From: an uncultured Flavobacteriaceae bacterium
GTDB lineage: Bacteria; Bacteroidota; Bacteroidia; Flavobacteriales; Flavobacteriaceae
Reading direction: 5' to 3'
Length of the DNA stretch: 64,000 bases
NCBI GenBank assembly: GCA_947502495.1
Contig: CANNAC010000001.1
Location: 248,001 to 312,000, forward strand
Shown here: one piece after another, positions 52,646-61,640 of the stretch
Position numbering within the stretch: the first letter of the stretch is position 1
How the letters are laid out: each line of letters opens with the position of its first letter
Program-made: the position numbers and the translations under genes
Notes under the pieces: model-generated
What the model was told of the DNA's origin: nothing
Seen by the model: only the letters and a program-made list of their open reading frames with translations
Databases searched by the model: none

Positions 52646-53414
52646 AATACTAATCATTGAAGATGAAGCACCAGCTAGAAAAAAGCTAAAACGATATATC
52701 GAGCAAGTCTGCAATTCGTATGAAATTGTAGCAGAATTAGAAACGGTTGCAGCTACCAAAGCGCTTTTAAAACAGCCGCATGATTTGGATCTTATTTTTT
52801 CGGATATAGAATTAAGAGATGGAAATGTTTTTGAAGTATATAATGAGGTGACCTTAAACTGCCCGATTATTTTTACTACTGCATACAATGCGTTTTTGAT
52901 GCACGCATTTGAAGCAAACGGCATAGAATATCTTTTAAAACCATATTCGTTGGAACGATTTTCGAATGCTTGGGATAAATTCATCCGATTAAAAGGAAAT
53001 CCGCCAGAGAATTATAAGGATTTAATGCAAACTGTAAATCAATTGCTAAAAGGAAATGTGGAAAATAATGTGACATACAAAGATCAGTTCGCAATCAAAT
53101 CTAACAAAGAAATTTACTTTTTAAAAGTGGAAGATATTGTGTGTTTTCAAGCAGATAACGGAATTGTTTTTGCGTTTGATAAAACGAATAAAAGACATAT
53201 CATGCCACAAACCGTTTTAAAAGAAATAGAACTGGTTTTAGACCCTAAACTGTTTTTTAGAATTAATCGTAGTGAAACTGTGCATCGTAAATTTATTAAT
53301 AAGCTAGAAAGATATAATAAAAATACGGTATCTATATTCTTAAATGCAGGAAGTAAAGTGCTAAGAACCAGCCAAAATAAGACTGGGAATTTTAATGCTT
53401 GGCTAGAGATATAA
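52638..53414 (+). CDS. LytTR-family response regulator
   Basis: 258 residues: receiver domain (about 1-120; ILIIEDEAPARKKLKRYIEQVC, phosphoacceptor Asp in IFSDIELRDG, Lys in EYLLKPYS) and a LytTR DNA-binding domain (about 150-255; IYFLKVEDIVCFQADNGIVFAF, FFRINRSETVHRKFINKLERYNKN). It pairs with the overlapping LytS-like kinase. Targets are unknown; the neighbouring Crp-like gene may be one. Confidence 0.93.
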   Translation: MYKILIIEDEAPARKKLKRYIEQVCNSYEIVAELETVAATKALLKQPHDLDLIFSDIELRDGNVFEVYNEVTLNCPIIFTTAYNAFLMHAFEANGIEYLLKPYSLERFSNAWDKFIRLKGNPPENYKDLMQTVNQLLKGNVENNVTYKDQFAIKSNKEIYFLKVEDIVCFQADNGIVFAFDKTNKRHIMPQTVLKEIELVLDPKLFFRINRSETVHRKFINKLERYNKNTVSIFLNAGSKVLRTSQNKTGNFNAWLEI

Positions 53415-53507
53415 TGGTATTCCTTTCTTTTAAAGCGGAGGAATTCTGTTTATTATTCTTTAGATTAGCGTAATAATTAAAACGAGATCTCATTTTAAAA
53501 TACATCA

Positions 53508-54077
53508 ATGAAAAGCTTACTACATTATATTCAATCCCGATTTCCTGTCACAAAAGACGACATTACTCTGCTAGAAAAATGTTTTATAGCCGAAGATGTT
53601 ACTGCGCAAACCAAACTTTTAGAAGCGGGAAAAGTAGAACGATATGTTTATTTTTTAAATAGTGGTATTGTAAAAGGGTATCAGAATATAGATGGTAAAT
53701 TAGTCATTCAACATTTAGTTTCCGAACAGGATTTCTTTACCTCTTTAGATAGCTTTATGAGTGCAACACCATCTTTAGATTATTATGAAACGATTACCGA
53801 TTGTAAACTGATAAAAGTTTCCAAAGAAGACTATGATCTTTTACTAGTAAGTACTAGCTTTTGGAGTGATTTTATAAAAGAAGTTACAAATGAACACTTA
53901 AGCTGTAAGTTGGAACGCGTTAAAGATTTTCAAATCTTATCTGCTAAAGAACGCTATTTGAAGTTTTTAAATCAAAATCCGAAATTAGCGCTACATGTTT
54001 CTGTAGATAATATCGCTTCCTTTTTAGGTATAGAACCGCAATCTTTAAGTCGGATTCGAAAACAAATCACTTTCTAA
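53508..54077 (+). CDS. Crp/Fnr-family transcriptional regulator
   Basis: 189 residues: an N-terminal cyclic-nucleotide-binding-like beta barrel (about 20-115; AQTKLLEAGKVERYVYFLNSGIVKGY) and a C-terminal helix-turn-helix (about 148-185; SVDNIASFLGIEPQSLSRIRKQI). The cAMP phosphate-binding cassette is incomplete and there are no Fe-S cysteines, so the ligand is unknown. It lies 57 bp before the SDR gene in the same direction and may control it. Confidence 0.88.
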   Translation: MKSLLHYIQSRFPVTKDDITLLEKCFIAEDVTAQTKLLEAGKVERYVYFLNSGIVKGYQNIDGKLVIQHLVSEQDFFTSLDSFMSATPSLDYYETITDCKLIKVSKEDYDLLLVSTSFWSDFIKEVTNEHLSCKLERVKDFQILSAKERYLKFLNQNPKLALHVSVDNIASFLGIEPQSLSRIRKQITF

Positions 54078-54134
54078 CAAATGTTATTTTTAACGACTTG
54101 AAAACGATGGACCTTTGCTTAAACAAAAATAAAG

Positions 54135-55148
54135 ATGAGCAAAGAAATTTCATTAGTAACAGGAGCAAACGGACATTTAGGAAATAACTTGGTACGGTTA
54201 TTACTTTCTAAAAACCAAAAAGTAAGAGCAACGGTACGAGATAATTCGAATCAAGAACCTTTTAAAGGATTAGATTGTGAAGTATTTCAAGCAGATATTA
54301 CCAATCGAGAATCTCTAAGAAAAGCATTTAAAGGCGTCACCAATATATACGCGGTAGGTGCTAACTTTAGTATGTGGGCGAAAAATCCCAAAGTTGCTAT
54401 TTATGATAACAATGTACAAGGAACCCAAAATGTATTTGATATTGCAAAGGAATGTGGCATCCAAAATATCGTATATGTAAGTTCGGTTGCTTCGTTAGAC
54501 TTTACAAAGTTACCAGCAAATGTCGCTAATGGTTATAATAAAGATCGAAGAAACTGGTATTACAATTCTAAAAATGATTCCGATAAACTGGCGATTACCT
54601 TAGGAGCAAAATATGGTATTAGAACGGTTTTAATTTTACCTGCTGCAATGATTGGGAGTGAAGCATATAAATTGAGTTATACCAACAGACTTGTATCTCA
54701 AATTTTAAAGGGTGAAATTCCTGTAGACACCAATGTTACTTTAAATTGGATCGATGTAAAAGATGTTGCTTTTGGTGCATATCAAGCCATGCTAAAAGGA
54801 AAAAATGGGGAACGTTATATCTTGGCTAATGAACAACATACTACTTTACAAGAAAGCGTAGAAATTGCGGCAGCGTTATATCCAGAATTGCATCTAAAAA
54901 CGCCTAAGAAAGTCCCTAAGTGTTTATTATACTCGGTAGCAGGATTAATGGAGTTTACAAGTAAACTAACAAGAAAAGAGCCTTTATTACAACGACATTA
55001 TATCGATATGTTCTACGGATTAAAACAGGATTACGACATCTCCAAATCTAAACAAGAATTAGGGTTTCATCCCAAATCGTCTAAAAAAGCACTATTAGAT
55101 GCTTTAATCTATTTGAAGTCCGATTGGAAAAACCCCGAAAATAAATAA
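54135..55148 (+). CDS. NAD-dependent epimerase/SDR family reductase
   Basis: 337 residues of the extended SDR type: VTGANGHLGNNLVRLL is the dinucleotide loop, then VYVSSVASL and YxxxK in YYNSKNDSDK. The best guess is a dihydroflavonol-reductase/3beta-HSD-like oxidoreductase with unknown substrate. It forms a pair with the preceding Crp-like regulator. A strong hairpin ends the unit. Confidence 0.85.
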   Translation: MSKEISLVTGANGHLGNNLVRLLLSKNQKVRATVRDNSNQEPFKGLDCEVFQADITNRESLRKAFKGVTNIYAVGANFSMWAKNPKVAIYDNNVQGTQNVFDIAKECGIQNIVYVSSVASLDFTKLPANVANGYNKDRRNWYYNSKNDSDKLAITLGAKYGIRTVLILPAAMIGSEAYKLSYTNRLVSQILKGEIPVDTNVTLNWIDVKDVAFGAYQAMLKGKNGERYILANEQHTTLQESVEIAAALYPELHLKTPKKVPKCLLYSVAGLMEFTSKLTRKEPLLQRHYIDMFYGLKQDYDISKSKQELGFHPKSSKKALLDALIYLKSDWKNPENK

Positions 55149-55154
55149 GCTAAA

Positions 55155-55190
55155 AATAGCGATTGGCGTTTTAAACCAATCGCTATTCTT
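55155..55190 (+). terminator. Terminator after SDR gene
   Basis: AATAGCGATTGG (55155-55166) and CCAATCGCTATT (55176-55187) form a 12-bp stem with a 9-nt loop, followed by CTTTT; the U-tract is short. Confidence 0.8.
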
Positions 55191-55288
55191 TTGGATTCCA
55201 TTTGATTATCTAAAATAAAACGTGTAACTTAGTTTTGTTAATCTACTTATAGTAAGTGAATTACGAAGTGGTTTGAAATATTTAAAAT

Positions 55289-55480
55289 ATGAACTTAAGA
55301 ACGGTTTTTGGGTTGGTTGCTGTCTGTTATGGATTAATCTCTATCTATTTTAAGATGGATATAATTCATCGGTATATAGAGAAAGGTGATAGTCCTTTAC
55401 AGCAATTATTCCTCCCAATAATCCTTTTAATTGTTGGTTTCTATTTATTATTTCGAAGATCTAAAACGGAAACCAAATGA
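55289..55480 (+). CDS. Small two-helix membrane protein
   Basis: 63 residues with two membrane helices (about 3-18 and 38-57) and a basic end (FRRSKTETK). Overlaps the next gene by 4 bp (ATGA), the usual sign of coupling. Family unknown. Confidence 0.68.
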   Translation: MNLRTVFGLVAVCYGLISIYFKMDIIHRYIEKGDSPLQQLFLPIILLIVGFYLLFRRSKTETK

Positions 55481-56055
55481 AAACGAAAACGCTATTTTTA
55501 GTATTTGTGCTTATTATTCAAACTATAAATGCACAAACTTCGGAAGTGACCATACCCAATGGAATCACTAATTTTATTTCATGGATTACTAGTTTAGACG
55601 AACAAGTAGATGAAATTTATAAAGTCCAAAAGAAAAACAAACTCATCCGACAATTAGGATATGTTGGCACCGATCTAGATTATTTAGCCGAAGAAAAAAG
55701 ACTACTTGCTGCAACTGTAATCTCGCAACATCATTTAAGTAAAGATGCTATTTCTATTGAATTACTTCAAGAATACAAAGAAAGTATAGATAACTTAAGT
55801 AGGAATCTTTCGAAGCTTATTGTCTTGCTAAATGATCAATATCAAATAGATGGAAATGAAATATTAGATGCTATTCGATTAGATTTAACCAGCAGAAAAG
55901 AAGTAGAGTTAAAAGAAATTACTAAAATGATAACGAACGAAAGTGAATTTAATGAAACGCTAATCCGGGAAAGCGCAGAAAGAGCGAGACTTCACGCGAT
56001 AGGTGCCAAAAATGCTGTTTTTGATTTAAGAGCAAAACTATTAGCAACCCAATAA
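55477..56055 (+). CDS. Secreted helical protein of unknown function
   Basis: 192 residues: signal peptide (LFLVFVLIIQTINAQ), then mostly amphipathic helices (LNDQYQIDGNEILDAIRLDLTSRKEVELKEITKMI). No recognised motif. It is translationally coupled to the preceding small membrane protein, so the two probably work together at the cell envelope. Confidence 0.7.
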   Translation: MKTKTLFLVFVLIIQTINAQTSEVTIPNGITNFISWITSLDEQVDEIYKVQKKNKLIRQLGYVGTDLDYLAEEKRLLAATVISQHHLSKDAISIELLQEYKESIDNLSRNLSKLIVLLNDQYQIDGNEILDAIRLDLTSRKEVELKEITKMITNESEFNETLIRESAERARLHAIGAKNAVFDLRAKLLATQ

Positions 56056-56211
56056 ATTTCTACAGACTGGTAGTTGCGGGTTTTGCAATAAGCATTTCGA
56101 ACGGTTTACTAAATGGTAGTACATTTTCTATTTCGTTTTTGTTGGTGAAGTAGTGTATTCATGGCATTCCAAAATTAATAGCGATATTTGCTTATTCTAA
56201 AAGGATAAAAC

Positions 56212-56595
56212 ATGTTTACTTTTTCATTCAATCACATAGCTATTTCGGTAAAAGATGTCGACAAATCTGTTGCGTTTTACCAGAAAGTACTACAACTAGA
56301 AGAGATTGCCAATACAGCTTCCAATTCTAAAACGAGATGGTTTTCTTTAGGAGAAGGCAAACAATTGCATATCATTCCTAGACCTAATGAAGAAGTAAAG
56401 ACCAATAAGGCGGTTCATTTTGCTTTAGCATTAACAGCGTTAGACTCTTTTGTAAAGCACCTAAACACATTAGGTATAGCGAATAGCGATTGGCTTGGTA
56501 CGGTAAATAAAGATTATGTTCGAAAAGACGGTATTCAACAAATTTATTTTCAAGATCCAGATGGGTATTGGATTGAAATAAATAATGCAACATAG
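56212..56595 (+). CDS. VOC (glyoxalase/bleomycin-resistance) family protein
   Basis: 127 residues, two beta-alpha-beta-beta-beta units. Metal ligands fit His in FNHIAISVKDVDKSVAFYQKVLQL, His in KQLHIIPRP or AVHFALAL, and Glu in DPDGYWIEINN. It could be a lactoylglutathione lyase-like or dioxygenase-like protein; substrate unknown. Convergent with the sirtuin gene. Confidence 0.88.
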   Translation: MFTFSFNHIAISVKDVDKSVAFYQKVLQLEEIANTASNSKTRWFSLGEGKQLHIIPRPNEEVKTNKAVHFALALTALDSFVKHLNTLGIANSDWLGTVNKDYVRKDGIQQIYFQDPDGYWIEINNAT

Positions 56596-56610
56596 AAACC
56601 GACTTAAAAC

Positions 56611-57288
56611 CTAAGTTTTCAATAAACAGACAACTTCTTGAACACCAATTGTTGCAGGTTTTGCAATAACCGTTACCTGTTTGTTCGCACCAATTGCAGG
56701 TTTTGGATCTATAAAATAAGTAGCAGTATTTTCTGGTACATAATCCATTAAACTCGCAGCAGGATAGACTTGCATACTGGTTCCGATAATAATAAGTATA
56801 TCTGCAGTTTCACAAATAGTTACAGCTTTATCCATCATAGGCACCGCTTCGCCAAACCATACAATATGTGGTCGCATTTGATGTCCTTTAACATCCAAAT
56901 CACCAAGTATCATATCGGTTTTCCATTCTTGAATATTGGTTTTGTTAAAGATGCTTCGTGCTTTTAATAATTCGCCATGCAAATGGATAACCTTACTACT
57001 TCCTGCACGTTCGTGTAAATCATCTACATTTTGAGTAATGATAGTGACTTGATACTCTTTTTCTAAAGCAGCTAAATCAAAATGTGCTTGGTTAGGAGCT
57101 ACTTCTAAGAGTTGCTTTCTGCGTTGGTTATAAAAATCTAAAACCAGTTCCGGGTTATTTAAAAATCCTTGTGGTGATGCCACTTCCATAACATCGTGGC
57201 CTTCCCATAAACCATCGGCATCTCGAAAGGTTTTAATACCGCTTTCGGCACTTATTCCAGCTCCTGTTAATACTACAATGTGTTTCAT
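56611..57288 (-). CDS. cobB: Sirtuin, class III-like NAD-dependent deacylase without zinc cysteines
   Basis: 225 residues from Met at 57288 (MKHIVVLTGAGISAESGIKTFRD). NAD site motifs GAGISAESGI, TQNVDDLHERAG and HLHGE are intact. The YxxR pair (FYNQRRKQ) marks the desuccinylase/demalonylase subclass. The four zinc Cys of CobB are absent; the segment between HGELLKAR and RPHIVWFGE has none. The frame is open 31 residues further, but those lack homology and lie over a hairpin repeat. Confidence 0.9.
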   Translation of the reverse strand: MKHIVVLTGAGISAESGIKTFRDADGLWEGHDVMEVASPQGFLNNPELVLDFYNQRRKQLLEVAPNQAHFDLAALEKEYQVTIITQNVDDLHERAGSSKVIHLHGELLKARSIFNKTNIQEWKTDMILGDLDVKGHQMRPHIVWFGEAVPMMDKAVTICETADILIIIGTSMQVYPAASLMDYVPENTATYFIDPKPAIGANKQVTVIAKPATIGVQEVVCLLKT

Positions 57289-57307
57289 AAAAATAGATTC
57301 TATTGTA

Positions 57308-57376
57308 TTCCCACGTAAGTTGGAAACCCTTAAAAATATAAAATTACTTTTTTTGTCTTTGCCACGGAAGTGGTAA
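57308..57376. repeat. Two diverged copies of a small palindromic element
   Basis: TTCCCAC-GTAA-GTTGGAA (57308-57325) and TTGCCAC-GGAA-GTGGTAA (57359-57376), each with one imperfect pair, related to the perfect copy at 10711-10728. They lie between the divergent sirtuin and TrmH genes. Confidence 0.5.
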
Positions 57377-57416
57377 TCCATTCTTTTTTAATTAAATTTG
57401 ATTTTTAGTAAAAAAT

Positions 57417-58079
57417 ATGACAGACATAAAACTTCTAGAATATCTAGAAACCTATTTAACCGAAAACCGAAGAAGTCGTTTCAGTGAAGTGATTAAACAA
57501 CGTACCAAGTATTTTACGGTTGCTACCGAAGATGTATATCAATTACATAACTCGAGTGCTGTAATGCGTAGCTGTGATGTTTTTGGAATTCAAGAAATGA
57601 ATATCGTAGAAGAGGTGAATAGCAAAACGATAGATCGAGAAATTGCAATGGGAGCACAGAAATGGGTAGATTTAAATCGGTTTCACTCTATTAAAGATTG
57701 TATTGCTGCTGTAAAAGAGAGTGGTTATCAAATTGTAGCAACAACGCCGCATACAGACGATTGTGAGTTGCAAGATTTTGATTTTACTAAAAAGTCTTGT
57801 TTTTTCTTCGGGCGAGAAACCGAAGGGTTAAGCCAGGAAGTTATGGATGCTGCAGATTGTTATTTAAAAATACCAATGGTCGGTTTTACAGAAAGTCTGA
57901 ATATATCTGTAAGTGCCGCGATTGTTTTACAAGAAGTAACCGCCAAATTAAGACGAAGTGATATTGCTTGGCAGCTTACCGAAGAAGAGCAAAATGAAAA
58001 GCGATTGGATTGGGTTAAAAAAACAATTAAAAGCTATGACCAGATTGTAGAACGTTATTATGAAGATAATGAGTTCTAA
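57417..58079 (+). CDS. trmH: TrmH-type tRNA 2'-O-methyltransferase (SpoU superfamily)
   Basis: 220 residues with the trefoil-knot SpoU core: NSSAVMRSCDVFGIQ, FFFGRETEGLSQEVMDAADCYLKIPMVGFTESLNISVSAAI. This fits tRNA (guanosine-18-2'-O)-methyltransferase; methylation of another RNA is possible. The C-terminal extension RSDIAWQLTEEEQNEKRLDWVKKTIKSYDQIVERYYE is the helical tail typical of TrmH. Confidence 0.9.
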   Translation: MTDIKLLEYLETYLTENRRSRFSEVIKQRTKYFTVATEDVYQLHNSSAVMRSCDVFGIQEMNIVEEVNSKTIDREIAMGAQKWVDLNRFHSIKDCIAAVKESGYQIVATTPHTDDCELQDFDFTKKSCFFFGRETEGLSQEVMDAADCYLKIPMVGFTESLNISVSAAIVLQEVTAKLRRSDIAWQLTEEEQNEKRLDWVKKTIKSYDQIVERYYEDNEF

Positions 58080-58080
58080 A

Positions 58081-58640
58081 ACAGCTTCGCATTTTAAGTC
58101 AAACTTTCCGATTGCGTTAAAACGGAACCACCTCTCTTTAGTTAAAGAGAGGAGCAGGTGTTAATTATAATTTTGGTTGTAAGAATAATAGTTTGATTAA
58201 AACAACATTGTTTTCTAACTATATAAAAAGATTCTCGTAAAAGGCTCTCCTCTTATTTTAAGAGGAGAATGAATTTCAATTTCCATAAAGGAAATTGTAA
58301 GAAAGAGGAGTTAATGAAAATTAGGCTTTTAGGTATTAAAATAGCTTCGTGTTTTGTGTCAAACTCTCCGTATTTATTTTCAATAAATCCACCTCTCTTT
58401 AGTTAAAGAGAGGTGCAAGTGCTAACTGAAATGATACGAACTAAATAGCTCTCCTCTTTTTGTAAAGCGGAGAATGAATTTAAATACTTTTTGGTATTTG
58501 AAGAAAGCGGAGTTAGTAAAATAGGGTTGTGTCTGTAAAAATAGTTACCTATTTTAGGTTAAACGCTTCGACTTTTATTTTCAGAAAATTCACCTCTCTC
58601 TTATCGAAAGCGAGAAGAGGAAGGCTAATGTAATCCGTTA
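58081..58640 (+). repeat. Three imperfect tandem copies of a hairpin-rich repeat
   Basis: Copies begin near 58081, 58341 and 58540. Copy 1 and 2 share AGCTTCG...GTCAAACTxTCCG, then a strong hairpin (CCTCTCTTTA/TAAAGAGAGG at 58131-58152; extended to 12 bp at 58390-58415), then GGCTCTCCTCTT.../AAGAGGAGAATGAATTT (stem 58246-58268). A following stem is kept with different bases: CAATTTCC/GGAAATTG (58277-58297) in copy 1, AAATAC/GTATTT in copy 2. Copy 3 is short and degenerate. No ORF of note. Confidence 0.85.
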
Positions 58641-58653
58641 TTAAAACAAAAAA

Positions 58654-58685
58654 AAAGCGTAACCAAATAAATGATTACGCTTTAT
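58654..58685 (-). terminator. Terminator of the CarboxypepD_reg gene
   Basis: AAAGCGTAA (58654-58662) and TTACGCTTT (58675-58683) form a 9-bp stem; A-run on its left is the U-tract for the leftward gene. Confidence 0.85.
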
Positions 58686-58706
58686 ATCTTGAATTTTATT
58701 TCCTTT

Positions 58707-59489
58707 TTAAAACTTTCCAGATCTACTTCTGCTTAACACTTTATACTCTTCATAACATTCGCTAATAGCGTCTAGTACTTGAAGATCGTTTGCAGAGTTA
58801 ATAAACTCCTTAGAATAATTACACTGACTTACAATTTCATCTAAATCTACTTTGTTTACTTGCAGTAAAGCCATCAGCATTTCTCGGTCAAAACGAGTAG
58901 CAAGTAAGCTACGTATTTCGTCATCTTGCTTCATCTTTTTCAGCTTACGCATCTCGTTAGGTTGTCTACCAAACATACGGAATAGAAAGTCTGCAGGATT
59001 AAAAATAGCACCTAATACTTTGGTTACCGCACTTGGCGAACTGTTTCCAGCTTCGTAACCTGTACTAGGTAAACCAGAAATAGCGTACCTGTAATTATTG
59101 TTTTTCGGCATGTTTTTAATATCTACTTCCAAAAAACCAGTAAGCTTAAATTGATTTACTACTACTTCTTCTAATGCTAAAGCAAGTTCGGTTAAAGCTA
59201 TATTAGAACTACCATATTTTAACCAGTCATTGGTTACCTTAACTTTTATAGATTTAAAACCTAAATACGAAAAGTGTAACGTATCACTTACTTTTGCAGT
59301 AAGTTCAAACTCTCCTTTTTCGTTTGTTGTAGTACCAATTACTTGTGTAAGATTTACAATATTTACGCTTTCTAGAGTGTTATCATCTGCAGCATTAATT
59401 ACTACACCAATTACTTTAGTGGGCGCATCTTGTGCTTGACTAAAAGTTAGGGTGAATAGTAAAATAAATAATGTAAACCAGTTCTTCAT
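58707..59489 (-). CDS. CarboxypepD_reg-like domain protein, secreted
   Basis: 260 residues from Met at 59489, with a signal peptide (LFTLTFSQA) and a CarboxypepD_reg-like domain (about 25-105: VIGVVINAADDNTLESVNIVNLTQVIGTTTNEKGEFEL, DTLHFSYLGFKSIKVKV), as in TonB-dependent receptors' N-termini, but with no barrel. The C-terminal half is helical. It probably lies in the periplasm. The frame is open 10 residues upstream but without a signal-like start. Confidence 0.83.
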   Translation of the reverse strand: MKNWFTLFILLFTLTFSQAQDAPTKVIGVVINAADDNTLESVNIVNLTQVIGTTTNEKGEFELTAKVSDTLHFSYLGFKSIKVKVTNDWLKYGSSNIALTELALALEEVVVNQFKLTGFLEVDIKNMPKNNNYRYAISGLPSTGYEAGNSSPSAVTKVLGAIFNPADFLFRMFGRQPNEMRKLKKMKQDDEIRSLLATRFDREMLMALLQVNKVDLDEIVSQCNYSKEFINSANDLQVLDAISECYEEYKVLSRSRSGKF

Positions 59490-59576
59490 AATGGTGTTTG
59501 TCGTTTTATAAAGGTACAAACATATTTATAAATATGGCAGTACCTTTACATTTTGACTTAAAATTAACAAAAAGGT

Positions 59577-61451
59577 TTAACGTCTAGAACGTTTTGGTCT
59601 AGCATGTGTTGTCTTAAATTCTGATTTATCTCTACTAGAATCCGATCCTCTTGAAGAAGAACTTTCTGAACTACGTCTGTCTCCTCGGTTAGAATCACTT
59701 CTTCTAGAATCGCTTCCAGAATCACTTCTTCTTCCAGAACTACGTCTGTCTCCACCACCTCTTGGTCTGTCAGATCCACCACGTCTTCTTTCTCCACCGC
59801 CGTCACGTCTTCCGCCACCACGATTTCTTCCGCCACCGCCTCCGCGGTTTTCACTAACTTCTACATTAACAAAACGTCCTTCATGTTTGTAATCAGTAAA
59901 GAATGCAATAATTTTTTCTTGGTGTTCTTTTTCCGTATTAAAAAAGGAGAAGCTTTCTTTTACATCTACTTTAAAGACATCATCTCTACCAAGTTCTAAT
60001 ATTTCTTTTAAGAAATCTTTTAACTTCATCCAGTCAAAACCATCTTTCTCACCTACATTAATAAAGTAACGAGAATCACTACCGCCACCACTACTTCTTC
60101 CGCTTTCGCGATCGCTACCTGCAGAAGCAGATACATTAAGGTTTTTAGATTTTTGGTAGTAGTTAAAGAATCTTGTGAATTCTACAGAGAAGAATTTTTT
60201 AATCAGCTCTTCTTTAGTAGTTTCTTCAAATAAGCCATTAATATCTTCTAAATACTTATCAATTTCATGATTGATTTCTGTATTATGAATTTTATTTGCT
60301 AAAGACATTAGTTGTACTTCGCAAATCGCCATTCCGTTAGGAATTTCTTTTAATTCAAATTTTTGGTTAATAATACGTTCAATACTTTTTAAACGTCTTA
60401 CTTCACTCTTAGAAACAATAACCATAGAAACACCAGTTTTACCAGCACGACCAGTTCTACCAGAACGGTGCGTATACGTTTCTATTTCATCACTTAATTG
60501 GTAGTTAATTACGTGTGTAATATCATCTACATCAATACCACGAGCAGCAACATCTGTTGCAACAAGCATTTGTATTTGACGAGATCTAAATTGTTTCATC
60601 ACAATATCACGTTGATTCTGACTTAAATCACCGTGTAATGCACCAGCGCTATATCCATCTTCGATTAAGTTTTCTGCAACTTTTTGAGTATCACGTTTCG
60701 TTCTACAAAAGATTACTGAAAATATATCTGGATTAGCATCTGCTAAACGTTTTAATGCTTGGTAACGATCTCTTGCGTTTACTAAATAGTATTCGTGAGA
60801 AACAGTATCTGTACTTTGATTTTTATGACCAACCGTAATTTCTTGTGGATCGTTCATAAATTTCTTTGCAATCGTAGCAACCTCTCTTGGCATAGTTGCA
60901 GAGAACAACCAAGTGTTTTTATCATCAGGAGTTCCAGAAAGAATATCAGTAATATCTTCTTTAAAACCCATGTTAAGCATTTCATCTGCTTCATCTAAAA
61001 CGGCATATTGAATTTTGGTAATATCTACCAAACGCCTTTTTATCATGTCTTTCATTCTACCTGGCGTAGCTACAATAATTTGTGCGCCACGTTTTACCTC
61101 ACGTGCTTGATCTGTAATACTAGATCCACCATAAATAGCGACAACGTTTAAGCCTTTACAGTATTTACCGTATGCTTTCATTTCATTTGCAATTTGCAAA
61201 CAAAGTTCACGAGTAGGAGAAAGTATTAAACCTTGAGTAGTACGACTATCTACGTCGATTTTTTGTAACATTGGAAAACCAAATGCTGCAGTTTTACCAG
61301 TTCCAGTTTGCGCTAACGCAACTAAATCGGTCTCTTCGTTTAATAAAATTGGGATTGCTTTTTCTTGTACTTCAGATGGAGTTTCAAATCCTAAATCTGT
61401 AATACCTTTTAATAGTTCTTCGTTAAGACCTAAATCTTGGAATGTGCTCAT
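59577..61451 (-). CDS. deaD: DEAD-box RNA helicase with RG-rich tail (DeaD/CsdA-like)
   Basis: 624 residues: helicase core with Q motif FETPSEVQEKAIP, Walker A AQTGTGKTAAFG, PTRELCLQ, DEADEMLNMGF, SATMP and HRSGRTGRAGKTG; a DbpA-type RNA-binding domain (about 455-540, RYFINVGEKDGFDWMKLKDFL); then an Arg/Gly/Ser-rich tail (about 545-624: many RGG and SDS repeats). Such enzymes unwind rRNA and mRNA, often in the cold. The tail likely binds RNA. A ~135-nt 5' leader precedes it. Confidence 0.96.
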   Translation of the reverse strand: MSTFQDLGLNEELLKGITDLGFETPSEVQEKAIPILLNEETDLVALAQTGTGKTAAFGFPMLQKIDVDSRTTQGLILSPTRELCLQIANEMKAYGKYCKGLNVVAIYGGSSITDQAREVKRGAQIIVATPGRMKDMIKRRLVDITKIQYAVLDEADEMLNMGFKEDITDILSGTPDDKNTWLFSATMPREVATIAKKFMNDPQEITVGHKNQSTDTVSHEYYLVNARDRYQALKRLADANPDIFSVIFCRTKRDTQKVAENLIEDGYSAGALHGDLSQNQRDIVMKQFRSRQIQMLVATDVAARGIDVDDITHVINYQLSDEIETYTHRSGRTGRAGKTGVSMVIVSKSEVRRLKSIERIINQKFELKEIPNGMAICEVQLMSLANKIHNTEINHEIDKYLEDINGLFEETTKEELIKKFFSVEFTRFFNYYQKSKNLNVSASAGSDRESGRSSGGGSDSRYFINVGEKDGFDWMKLKDFLKEILELGRDDVFKVDVKESFSFFNTEKEHQEKIIAFFTDYKHEGRFVNVEVSENRGGGGGRNRGGGRRDGGGERRRGGSDRPRGGGDRRSSGRRSDSGSDSRRSDSNRGDRRSSESSSSRGSDSSRDKSEFKTTHARPKRSRR

Positions 61452-61585
61452 TCTTGTTTTATGTATTTCAATGTCAATCTATTTTGGTGTTACGAATAGA
61501 AGTGCATTGAACATACTTAACCTAAAACTTCTAGTAACACATCCTCTCTCTGAGGAGTAATCAAACCACATGGTTTTTCAAGCTG

Positions 61586-61611
61586 CAAAGGTACTCTTTT
61601 ATTTAATACAA
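61586..61611 (-). promoter_or_regulatory. deaD promoter
   Basis: On the minus strand TTG (61611-61609), 15 nt, TACCTTTG (61593-61586), close to TTG-N19-TAnnTTTG though the spacer is short. It gives a leader of about 130 nt containing a hairpin CCTC-AGAGA-GAGG. Confidence 0.5.
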
Positions 61612-61640
61612 GCACTATGTATTGCGTTTATTAATTTTTT

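Noticed and set aside
57289-57381. 31-residue N-terminal extension of the sirtuin
   Set aside because: No sirtuin-like sequence and it runs across the palindromic repeats.
58131-58152. Terminator for trmH
   Set aside because: The hairpin is strong but has no T-run and is repeated in the next unit, so it belongs to the repeat family.
59564-59854. Acidic 96-residue ORF inside deaD
   Set aside because: It is a same-strand shadow in another frame of the RG-rich repeats of the helicase; composition reflects the repeat codons.
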